From assembly GCA_041397645.1 (NCBI GenBank), contig JAWKWE010000004.1:744001-808000 (forward strand): DNA of 64,000 bases. Reading direction: 5' to 3'. The position numbers and the translations under genes were made by a program. Positions 1 through 7,368 of the stretch are shown in pieces; within the stretch, counting starts at the first letter, position 1, and the number at the start of each line of letters is the position of its first letter. The stretch comes from Hyphomicrobiaceae bacterium. Its GTDB lineage: Bacteria > Pseudomonadota > Alphaproteobacteria > Rhizobiales > Hyphomicrobiaceae. The notes beneath the pieces were generated by a model that was given only the letters and a program-made list of their open reading frames with translations, searched no databases and was not told the DNA's origin.

Positions 1-622
1 CTTCCCAGAGCGTCACCGGCCAGTCGTCATCTCTCTTCGGAAACTTCGCAACCAGCAGATTGCCGTTGACGTCGCGCACCGTCGCTTTGGGGCGCGCGCC
101 GCCAAGCGACGTGCCGGGTGCCAGCACGAGCACCAGATCGTCATCGGTCTCGCGATCGCGCTCGATGCGGCCAGTGGCGGAAAGCAGCTTGGGCAGATCG
201 ATCAGGGGCGGGACCGGCCGGCCGGTCTGCGCGATGAACTCCTCGCCACCCGCATCCTTGATGCGCAGCGCTCCAAGCCGCGTGAAATCATCCACGCCGG
301 CCAGAAAATCGATATCGAAGAGGGTGCGCGGCTGCGTCTTCGCCTTGCGCGCACGCGCACGCTCCTGGCGCAGCATCAGCTTGCGCCCCCAGGCATCGGG
401 TGCTGCGTCTGTGAAGGCGGTCAGCAGTCCCTTGGCCGAATGATAGGGGCCGGGCGTCAGCGGCAGGGAAGGGGCGAGCGCAAACGCGCCGCGTCTTTTG
501 ATCCACGACGGATCATAGGTGAAGGAGGAGGTTTCGCGGCCCGCGCGCTCGCGCGCCCAGAGGCGGCCGACGAGAACGGGCTCGCGCGCGATATCCATGT
601 AGATGAGAAGCTCGCGTTCCAT
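1..622 (-). CDS. hipA: HipA-type toxin kinase, N-terminal part (runs off left edge)
   Basis: The reverse frame is open from the ATG at 622 to the window edge, giving 207 residues of a HipA-like protein. It begins MERELLIYMDIAREP and has the usual N-subdomain features: a short beta-rich start, a GPYHSAKGLLTAFTDAAPDAWGR stretch split here by description only, then a DLPKLL segment and the ATP-loop-like GTSLGGARPK followed by LLVAKFPKRDDDWPV. HipA proteins are serine kinases that phosphorylate aminoacyl-tRNA synthetases and induce dormancy. The catalytic aspartates lie beyond the edge, so activity cannot be judged. The start is 4 nt after the hipB stop codon, which indicates one transcript. The family assignment is firm. 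Confidence 0.85.
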   Translation of the reverse strand, partial: MERELLIYMDIAREPVLVGRLWARERAGRETSSFTYDPSWIKRRGAFALAPSLPLTPGPYHSAKGLLTAFTDAAPDAWGRKLMLRQERARARKAKTQPRTLFDIDFLAGVDDFTRLGALRIKDAGGEEFIAQTGRPVPPLIDLPKLLSATGRIERDRETDDDLVLVLAPGTSLGGARPKATVRDVNGNLLVAKFPKRDDDWPVTLWE

Positions 623-625
623 GGC

Positions 626-952
626 CTAGTCCCCGCGCGGCTGCCGGATGCGCTTGGGCAGACGTTCTTCTTCGAGGGCCATGCCGACGGGGTCTTGCGC
701 AGGATCGGCGAGCGCCGCCAGCCGGTCGGTCATGTCGAGGACGAAAAGGAGAGAGGCATAGACGGCCATGGAGACGCCGGGATCGCCTTTCTCGGCGCGC
801 GTCAGCGTGCTCGCCGAGATGAAGGCGCGTTCGGCCATGAGCTTGTGGCTGATACCGCGGCGTCTCCGGGCGACCGAGATATCACCGCCAAGCTTCTCGA
901 TGGCGCGGCGCACGCGCACGGGCAGGGTGGTTTTTGACTTCGAGCTCTTCAT
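626..952 (-). CDS. hipB: HipB-like antitoxin, Xre-type HTH regulator
   Basis: A 108-residue protein with an Xre-type helix-turn-helix at about residues 20-75 (ISVARRRRGISHKLMAER, then FISASTLTRAEKG). Antitoxins of this family neutralise HipA and repress their own operon by binding inverted repeats upstream. The gene ends three bases before the HipA start, the standard antitoxin-toxin order. A perfect 10-bp inverted repeat lies directly upstream and is a natural operator candidate. The C-terminal tail (EEERLPKRIRQPRGD) is charged, as in many HipB proteins. No strong ribosome binding site is visible upstream of the ATG. Confidence 0.8.
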   Translation of the reverse strand: MKSSKSKTTLPVRVRRAIEKLGGDISVARRRRGISHKLMAERAFISASTLTRAEKGDPGVSMAVYASLLFVLDMTDRLAALADPAQDPVGMALEEERLPKRIRQPRGD

Positions 953-960
953 CGTTAGAC

Positions 961-1003
961 GCTATAAATAGGTTCGGAACCGAGATACGACGTTATTTAT
1001 AGC
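961..1003. promoter_or_regulatory. Inverted repeat upstream of hipBA, candidate operator
   Basis: GCTATAAATA at 961-970 is the exact reverse complement of TATTTATAGC at 994-1003, separated by 23 nt. It starts 9 nt upstream of the hipB ATG. Related half-sites occur further upstream: ATCATAAA near 1057 and TATTTATGAC near 1089. HipB-type antitoxins bind widely spaced inverted half-sites, so this is probably the autoregulatory operator. Binding itself is inference. Confidence 0.5.
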
Positions 1004-1307
1004 ATATTACGTGCACGCCAAGCAAGGTTTCTGTCGCGCAATCCGTGCACAAGCGATCATAAACGACCACATAATCACCATATGACACTATTTATGACGT
1101 CTTATATGTTGTGCCCACGGCAGAAAAAATCTCATCAAGACCGCGATCCTTGCGCGGTCGGCCAGTTGGGCAAATGTGGTCTTGCAGAGAAAGCCGACGT
1201 CGTCGCCAAACGTGAACCGAGCATATCAATACCTGGCGTCCTGGCCAGCTAAGCAGCCAGGAGAGGTAGATCGGCTGCGCCAAGATCGTCGCTCCGACAT
1301 GCCGGCA
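1004..1307. other. Intergenic, no gene recognised
   Basis: AT-richer stretch between the hipBA operator and the leftward unknown gene. It contains further TATTTATG/CATAAA half-sites near 1057-1064 and 1089-1097. Reading frames through it are short and have no recognisable product. Confidence 0.4.
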
Positions 1308-2150
1308 TCAATCTTCGGACTTCGCTTGCGAAAAGTTGCGCTCGGCGCGGTCGATCCAGGTATCGCACTCAACGATGAACTCATCGCAGAGCTTGGAGAA
1401 TATGGCGTCGCGCGCGCCGATCGGCCGGTGCTTGTCTGCAGCATCTGCGAACCAGTCGTTGTAGAGCGCGGCGTCGGGCCAATCCTCGTTGCGCCAGTAG
1501 TGGAGATCCTCCACGAAGTGCCATTTGATCCAGGCCATGAGGCAATCGAGAAACGCTTCGTGCATATAGCGAAGGTGCAGTGTCGGAGCGCCGAGATAGC
1601 AATCGACCTCGTCGGCTTCGACGTTCGAAGTGTTCGCAAACACGCCCCGCTCATGCACTTCAACCGTCACGTTCTCCAGAAGAGGGCAGCCCGTCTCGGA
1701 CAGGAACACGAAGCTCAGCCGGTCATTGCCGGGAAAGAGGCGCCGCGGATCGAACAGGACAAGATCGATGCCCTTGAGGCGGCATCTGGGGAGCGATGTA
1801 TGGCAGACGGCCGACGTCTCTGTCATGAAAACGGGTAGCCTGGCCTCGCGCAGCCTGGCCCCAAGATCCGCGTTGCATTCTTTTGCATCCCCGGAACCGC
1901 GACGAACGACGTCGCCGCTGACAACGATACGACCTTCAATGGGGATATCGAACTCGCGCCATGTCGGGTCCGCCAACGGCTCGATGCCCGCAGCGCGATG
2001 CATCGCGCGATTGATCCCGGCGATCGGCGCCGGGTAATCTGCCCAGTAGCCGTGATTGATCTCCGCCAGCACCTTTAGATAGCGAGACAGCTCGTCCTGC
2101 TTTTGCCTGTCCCGGCAACGGCCCGACCACCTCGCTTCGACTGAAGGCAT
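1308..2150 (-). CDS. Hypothetical protein, 280 aa
   Basis: I do not recognise this family. The protein is soluble-looking, with no signal peptide or membrane segment. It has an acidic, aromatic-rich C-terminal half (CLMAWIKWHFVEDLHYW, then NEDWPDAALYNDWFADA) and a central GIDLVLFDPRRLFPG segment. Two antisense frames overlap it, but this frame has the more protein-like composition. The ATG at 2150 has no clear Shine-Dalgarno sequence, so the start is uncertain. It lies between the hipBA pair and the exported-protein cluster, in what I interpret as an integrative element, and could be cargo. Confidence 0.55.
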   Translation of the reverse strand: MPSVEARWSGRCRDRQKQDELSRYLKVLAEINHGYWADYPAPIAGINRAMHRAAGIEPLADPTWREFDIPIEGRIVVSGDVVRRGSGDAKECNADLGARLREARLPVFMTETSAVCHTSLPRCRLKGIDLVLFDPRRLFPGNDRLSFVFLSETGCPLLENVTVEVHERGVFANTSNVEADEVDCYLGAPTLHLRYMHEAFLDCLMAWIKWHFVEDLHYWRNEDWPDAALYNDWFADAADKHRPIGARDAIFSKLCDEFIVECDTWIDRAERNFSQAKSED

Positions 2151-2190
2151 GCCGCGGTATCCGTTTCATTAGCTTGACAGCTCTGCGCTC

Positions 2191-5013
2191 TCACGGCTCC
2201 CAGTTCGGGCGTTTGGCCATGCCGAGGTTTACGTCCCGCGCCGTGGTGTAGCCCCAGCAGCCGGGCGCTCGGCTGTAGGTCATCGCGCCGCCGATGCGTC
2301 CGGCCTCGACGGAGCCGTTGTTGTAGCAGTCGCGGATCTTATCGAGCTCAGCCAGATAGGCCTTCATCTGCTCCGGGTGGCGCTTCTGAAGCGAGGCGAT
2401 TGCCGCCGTCCTGCGCGCCTTTTCGTCGGTGATCGAAGCGAATTGCGGATCGGCCGTCGTCTTGTCGATCATGGCGCGCGTGTTGTCCGTATCGAAGGAC
2501 CGGCGCCGGTCCTCGAAATGCAGATAGTCCTGGAGCGCGTTGCGCATATGAGGGTCGTTATAGTTTGGGCCGCCCGGCAGATATTCGTTGGTCGTCAGCG
2601 CTTCGAGAAGCTTCGTCTCGCGCTCAGCTTCTGGGATCTTCTGCCAGTAGGGCTGCTTCAGCTCGTTTGCCATCCAGACCTTGAAGTCCTCGTAGCTGCG
2701 CCATTTATCGCGCAGGAATTCGAGCCGGCCCTGGGCAATCAAGGGGTAGCGTTTGGCGATCTTGGCGTCGATTGCGGCGTAGCGAGCCTCCTTTGCCGCT
2801 TTCTCCCTGCGATAGGCATCTGCCCGTGCTTGGCTAGCCTTCTCCTGCGCGATTTTTTCCTTCACTTTTCGAATTTCAGATTGTTGCTTGTCCCGACGCG
2901 CAATAGCTTCGCCGTTCGCGAACCGAAGGGTGAAATCAAAATCTGCCTTGTGGGTGATGGCTTCAAAGCTAACGTTGCAGGTGTGCTGCTCTCGATTGCG
3001 AAGCACATCGGCGGGCTCAAAGCGCGCACACGACCAATATGTCGGCCTCACGCCATCGTACAGGAGGCGCTTTTGCGCGACGGTCGGGTTCGCAGAGAAC
3101 AGCCATTTGAGCAGCGCTTCGGCGTCTTGAGGCGGTTTGGGATAGTAGCAATCATTGAAGCACGTGTTGACCGGCGGAGATGGTGCGCATTTCTTGTTCT
3201 TATCGGAGCCACCGCAGCAGGTGCTGTAGCACTGGTCCATTGTCGCGAAGTCGTCTTTCAGCTCTTGGCTCGCGTTCGCATAACTGCTGGCCCGTTGGGC
3301 GAGCAGTTTGCCATAGTCGGTCTTGATGTAATACGGCATGCCGTACTTGCGCATGATCGCCGCATAGGTTTCGCGGCGGTCCTTCTCTGGAATTCTTCTG
3401 CTTGTGAACTCAGCTCGTAGCAGCGATTTATTATCGGTATCGTAGCGGACAAGCCAGATGCCGTCGTCGGCGTCTCCCTCGAGTTCCACCTCGCCGTCGG
3501 ATTCGCTGCGCTTGAAGCTCTTGCCAGTGCGGGCTTTGAGAAATTTCTCTATCGCCGCCAGATTAGAATTCAAAGGCAGGCCATTGATGTCGTATGGCTT
3601 CTCCAGCTTTTCGGGCGGGCGTGGTGCTTCCGCTTCGGCCGCCTGTGCCGCGTTGTTGTCGGCTGCTTGTTCTGTCGTGCTGGGCTGGCTCTGCCTCCTT
3701 GACGCGCTGAGCTGTTTCTTCAGTCGCGCAACATCCTGGCGCGCGAACGCATCGCTGGAATCTATGGCCAACAAGGTCTCTGCGTCTTTCAGCGCAAGAT
3801 CGGGCTTGCCCAGCTTTTCGTAAACTTGCTTGCGGCTCTTGAGCGCGCTGACAGCTTTGGGGTCGATTGCCAGCGCTTCGCTCAGGGCACCGAGCTGCGC
3901 ATCGTAGTTCTTGAAGTGCCCCGCTTCGTTGGCGTTGCGCAGGGCTGCCCGGACGCGCTCCTTGCGCGCCTGGTCTTCGTCAGTGACACCCTTGGCGTCA
4001 TCGAGCCCTTTCTCCGCCGCGGCTATCAGTTCCCGCAACTCCGGCGAAGCACCACCGGCCTTCATCTTTGCGATACGTAGCTTTCGCAAGGCAACGTCGG
4101 GGTGGCCTTGCGCGAGAGCCGCCTTGCCTTCCGCGATGAGATCATCTGGCGACTTCTGTCGCTTCGACTCTCTGGTATTCGCTGACGGTTGCGTGGGCGC
4201 AGTCGGCGGAGGGGCGGCCTTTTCTGTTGGTGCTGCTGCGGCTTGCTCCTCGCCTGCTTTTGGCCGTTGCTCGCTCTGCGCCACTTCAGGCGAACCGGTA
4301 CTCGGGGAAAAATTGGCGTACCTCACAAACTGATGGCAGCTCGCTTCATCACCGGTGCCAACGCAGTCATTTCCAGCGTAGAGCTTCACGAAGCAGTTCG
4401 GCGGCTCCGCCTTCGGAGGCAGGATCGCTGGACCGCTTTTGCTCGTCTTGCAGCTCCAGAAGAGATCGGGCTGGCGACCTGTGCGCGCGATATAGGTGAC
4501 GACCCAGGAAGCGAAGGATTGCGGCTCCTTGGGAAAATGCCGTTCGAGGCAAGCCACGTCGACGATGGCTTTGCCTTGCTTCGAGCTTGGCGACAGGCAG
4601 GCCTTGTCCGCGCCTGCGGGGTAGCCGCTCACTTTCGGCAGGCCGACATAGTTCGGCGTACCATGTTGCCAGATGAAGTCGAGCACGCTCTTACGATAGG
4701 CCGACATCGGCATGGCGCGATGCTCTATTCCCAGCATCAGCAGATCGCCGGACGTTGTGAAGCGGAGCACGCGCCCGTCGTTTCCTTTGGCGAGCGTTAT
4801 CATCGAACCGCCATCCTGCGCTTTGCTGCGCGCGACGCCCGTGCCAGCTGGAGCGCTGCGCACATAGGCTTCGACGTCGGCCTCCTTCATCTTGAGCGGG
4901 ATGCCTTCGATTTCGTCTATGTTCGCAAGAACGGCCTGCGGTGAAGCCAATAGAGCGAGGGCAAACAAGCACGCGCGGAGATTGAGGGGGGGAATCGAAT
5001 TTTTGCGTTTCAT
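2191..5013 (-). CDS. Exported TPR protein with two copies of a cysteine-containing domain
   Basis: About 940 residues with a Sec signal peptide (LNLRACLFALALLASPQAVLA). Two copies of a domain beginning GIPL.. / GLPLNSN.. and ending in a YWSC/FWSC...C cysteine segment lie at roughly residues 38-230 and 480-740. A Pro/Ala-rich linker and TPR-like helices (ALAQGHPDVALRKLRIAKM; LGKPDLALKDAETLLAID) occupy about 280-440 between them, and a charged helical tail follows. The adjacent upstream gene carries one more copy of the same domain. I chose the ATG at 5013 because the longer frame starts at a TTG. Probable location is periplasm or surface. Function unknown. Confidence 0.75.
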   Translation of the reverse strand: MKRKNSIPPLNLRACLFALALLASPQAVLANIDEIEGIPLKMKEADVEAYVRSAPAGTGVARSKAQDGGSMITLAKGNDGRVLRFTTSGDLLMLGIEHRAMPMSAYRKSVLDFIWQHGTPNYVGLPKVSGYPAGADKACLSPSSKQGKAIVDVACLERHFPKEPQSFASWVVTYIARTGRQPDLFWSCKTSKSGPAILPPKAEPPNCFVKLYAGNDCVGTGDEASCHQFVRYANFSPSTGSPEVAQSEQRPKAGEEQAAAAPTEKAAPPPTAPTQPSANTRESKRQKSPDDLIAEGKAALAQGHPDVALRKLRIAKMKAGGASPELRELIAAAEKGLDDAKGVTDEDQARKERVRAALRNANEAGHFKNYDAQLGALSEALAIDPKAVSALKSRKQVYEKLGKPDLALKDAETLLAIDSSDAFARQDVARLKKQLSASRRQSQPSTTEQAADNNAAQAAEAEAPRPPEKLEKPYDINGLPLNSNLAAIEKFLKARTGKSFKRSESDGEVELEGDADDGIWLVRYDTDNKSLLRAEFTSRRIPEKDRRETYAAIMRKYGMPYYIKTDYGKLLAQRASSYANASQELKDDFATMDQCYSTCCGGSDKNKKCAPSPPVNTCFNDCYYPKPPQDAEALLKWLFSANPTVAQKRLLYDGVRPTYWSCARFEPADVLRNREQHTCNVSFEAITHKADFDFTLRFANGEAIARRDKQQSEIRKVKEKIAQEKASQARADAYRREKAAKEARYAAIDAKIAKRYPLIAQGRLEFLRDKWRSYEDFKVWMANELKQPYWQKIPEAERETKLLEALTTNEYLPGGPNYNDPHMRNALQDYLHFEDRRRSFDTDNTRAMIDKTTADPQFASITDEKARRTAAIASLQKRHPEQMKAYLAELDKIRDCYNNGSVEAGRIGGAMTYSRAPGCWGYTTARDVNLGMAKRPNWEP

Positions 5014-5036
5014 GCCCCTGCCCAGTGCCAACGCTG

Positions 5037-5798
5037 CTATTCGTTGCGATAGAGCATGTCATACACGCAGCCGGTCTTGTCGGGGACGCCACCTCCGATG
5101 CAATCGCCAACCCTCAAGCGCATGTAGCAACCGGCCGCAGGCGCCTCCAGCGCGACGCGTGTCGCCTTGGCACGGCTCTCACACGGCCAGTAGGACGAGT
5201 ACTGGGCGCCCTCCTGCGGCGTGCGTTCGAAAAGATACTGCTGCAGATTCGCTGGATCGCTCGGCAGTGTCTGAGTGAGGCAGCTCCCTTGGCAGACCTT
5301 TCCGGCGTCGCAGAAGTAGGGCGACGGCGCGTGCTCGCCGCACTTTGATGCGCACTGCTTGAGACACCCGTCGAAGTCATTCTTAGAAAAATAGTGCTCG
5401 GCCTTGTCGAGCTTGAGGAGGGCAACAGGACCCAGCTGCTTGACGAAATACGTGTCGACGCCGCGTACCGTCTTCAGCGGATAGGGACCGGCCTTGTGCT
5501 GGATCAGCACGATCTTACCGTTACGAAACCGCACCTCGACAGTGCCCGCGTCGAAATTGCCGCGAACCGAGGTAGTGCCGTCCGCTTTACTGGAGGTGCT
5601 GACCTTGAAGCCTTCACGCGCGGCGAGCAGCTTCTCGACCTCGTCGACACTCGAGCTCAACGGAATGCCGTAGAAGAGCTTGCCGTAGCCGGTTTCGGCG
5701 CGAACGAGCGACGGCAGCGCCAAAAGAAACGCCAAGCAAGGAATCAAAAATCGGACCAAGCCGGGGTTCACAATTCCCGCGGTCATGTTCCCTCGCAT
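5037..5798 (-). CDS. Exported protein with single copy of the same GIPL/cysteine domain
   Basis: 253 residues from the ATG at 5798, which has a GGGAGGGG ribosome binding site; a longer frame would start with TTG at 5816. The signal peptide is LVRFLIPCLAFLLALPSLVRA. The mature part reads YGIPLSSSVDEVEKLL, then a beta-rich stretch, a cysteine cluster (CLKQCASKCGEHAPSPYFC), then YWPCESRA and a final CYMRLRVGDC segment. This matches the domain seen twice in the downstream gene, 23 nt away. Eleven or more cysteines suggest disulfides in the periplasm. I know no named family for it. Confidence 0.75.
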   Translation of the reverse strand: MRGNMTAGIVNPGLVRFLIPCLAFLLALPSLVRAETGYGKLFYGIPLSSSVDEVEKLLAAREGFKVSTSSKADGTTSVRGNFDAGTVEVRFRNGKIVLIQHKAGPYPLKTVRGVDTYFVKQLGPVALLKLDKAEHYFSKNDFDGCLKQCASKCGEHAPSPYFCDAGKVCQGSCLTQTLPSDPANLQQYLFERTPQEGAQYSSYWPCESRAKATRVALEAPAAGCYMRLRVGDCIGGGVPDKTGCVYDMLYRNE

Positions 5799-5891
5799 GT
5801 TCCCCTCCCAGCCCAAATGACTTGTCGCATCCGTGCTATTGCGGATCGCCGAGCATCACATCGGCTCGCCACCCAGGAGGCGACGAGCGAC

Positions 5892-6449
5892 CTACTTCTT
5901 GGCATCCCCGGTCGCTTGCGGCTCAGGCTTGGCAGCTTCGGCGGTCGACGCCTGTGGCCACTGCTTCGGATCCCACAATTTCTGGGTCCGGTTCGCCGCG
6001 GAAACGATCTCGTCGATCACACGACGCAAGTCCGCCGCCGATACATCCTTGTTGCGCAGATTGCTGAGCAGAAAAAACGAATTACTCGACTGCAGATAGC
6101 GAAACTGCGTGAAAGTGAGATTAGCGTTGTCGCTGAGTAGTCCAAGCAGAACGCTTTGTGGGATCAGATCTGCTGCACCTTTGTACAGTGCGAATTCGCT
6201 ATTTATGCTAACGATGTTCTTGCTGGCGTCGATGTAAATAGTGATATCGTAGTTCCACGGCGATCCGGGGATACGAATCCGATAGTATTGCGCTTGGGTA
6301 TCGTTGAATTTGCCCTCCTGCGGCTCGTAGCCAAGTCCCTCGATCATGGTCTTGAGGGAAGCGTGATCGAGCGGGCCTTCGGCCGCCTGCAGGGTAGCTG
6401 GGTGGAGCAGGCCGCCGATCAGGAATAGCAGTGCAATCAATGGTTTCAT
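5892..6449 (-). CDS. Exported YbjN-like protein, 185 aa
   Basis: The signal peptide (LIALLFLIGGLLHPATLQAA) is followed by a fold typical of the YbjN/type III chaperone-like group: LKTMIEGLGYEPQEG, a beta-hairpin with NYDITIYIDASKN, then SEFALYKG and a helix with LLGLLSDNANLTF. The C-terminus is Ala/Lys/Pro-rich. YbjN family members have poorly defined roles, and exported versions are common in Hyphomicrobiales. The ATG at 6449 is preferred over a GTG at 6458. It continues the leftward run of exported proteins after a 93-nt gap. Confidence 0.65.
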   Translation of the reverse strand: MKPLIALLFLIGGLLHPATLQAAEGPLDHASLKTMIEGLGYEPQEGKFNDTQAQYYRIRIPGSPWNYDITIYIDASKNIVSINSEFALYKGAADLIPQSVLLGLLSDNANLTFTQFRYLQSSNSFFLLSNLRNKDVSAADLRRVIDEIVSAANRTQKLWDPKQWPQASTAEAAKPEPQATGDAKK

Positions 6450-6687
6450 TGTCGCCACCAGAGCCGATTATTTTTAACAGTGCCGATACTATCACCGCCC
6501 CATTTGATGTTCAATCCAATGTGGTTTGGTGGATCGCTGCCGGCGTCAGGCGTCACCGTCTATGACAGAAATCTATCGCTTGTCATGATATGCCGATGAT
6601 GCCTTTGGTCGTTTAAGTGGCAGGACGTTTCATCACGAGAGGATGATTTGTGCCCGATGTTCATATTTGCTCTGAGAGCAGACTGAG

Positions 6688-6855
6688 ATGCGATATATCC
6701 TAGGTTTTGTGGCACTTTATCTTTTGGCGGGCTGGCTGATTGTTGGCCTGCCCCATGGCGAGTGCACCTCCGAGCAGCGCGCGCATTCTCCTGATTCGTG
6801 TGGCATTGGTGCGGTCATCCAGCAGTCCCTGCTCTGGCCGTGGCGCGTCCAGTGA
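6688..6855 (+). CDS. Small single-span membrane protein, 55 aa
   Basis: A short forward frame beginning MRYILGFVALYLLAGWLIVG has one hydrophobic segment (residues 3-20), followed by a periplasm-like tail with two cysteines (GECTSEQ and DSCGIGAVIQQ) and ending WPWRVQ. The composition and clean start after a GAGA-rich leader suggest a real short gene, isolated between leftward genes. It resembles small inner-membrane proteins common in this order. No function can be assigned. Confidence 0.5.
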   Translation: MRYILGFVALYLLAGWLIVGLPHGECTSEQRAHSPDSCGIGAVIQQSLLWPWRVQ

Positions 6856-6894
6856 CCGGCGTCCGCCGCAGCCGTTGGTATCGGTGGCCCCCGC

Positions 6895-7344
6895 TCACAG
6901 AGACGCATCGGCCTCGTAGAGCCACAGCGATTGCAGGACGCTGAGCGCCACGACGAGCGCGACCGCAGCCACGTGCCACCGGCGTGCCGCGTCGGTCCCA
7001 CCCGAAACAGGCCGCCTGTCAGTCGCCAGCAGCGCCAATGCCGCGACGAACAGGACGAGCGTCGGCAGGCCGAGCACGAGATAGGCGTATTTCAGTGCGT
7101 TCCCATAGCCCTGCGAGGCGCGCGCCAGCATCGCGCTCACGTCCTTGGCGGAGTAGATCACCAGCGGCAACACGCCGAACGACACAAGGAAAGACCGGTA
7201 CGCGCTCACCCCGATGCTGTCGCGCCGACTCAGCAGCAGCAGTGCGAAGCACGCGAGGCTCGCAGCCGGCAAGAACAGCCAACTGTTGTGCAAGTGCAGG
7301 CCATGAAAGATGGCCCGCTCGATCCATGGCGCGTCCGGGGACAT
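6895..7344 (-). CDS. Four-span integral membrane protein, 149 aa
   Basis: Hydrophobic segments at about residues 20-39 (LFLPAASLACFALLLLS), 47-65, 85-107 (YLVLGLPTLVLFVAALALLA) and 122-143. The ATG at 7344 has AAGGAG 11 nt upstream and lies 24 nt after the large parvulin gene, so the two are probably cotranscribed. No catalytic motif is visible and I do not recognise the family. A link to the exported cysteine-repeat proteins is suggested only by position. Confidence 0.6.
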   Translation of the reverse strand: MSPDAPWIERAIFHGLHLHNSWLFLPAASLACFALLLLSRRDSIGVSAYRSFLVSFGVLPLVIYSAKDVSAMLARASQGYGNALKYAYLVLGLPTLVLFVAALALLATDRRPVSGGTDAARRWHVAAVALVVALSVLQSLWLYEADASL

Positions 7345-7368
7345 GCCGAGGTCTCCTTGACGGCGCCG

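Noticed and set aside
1176..1838. 220-codon plus-strand frame
   Set aside because: Antisense to the 280-residue unknown gene; its composition is less protein-like and it lacks a ribosome binding site. Neither has a known family, so the choice carries some doubt.
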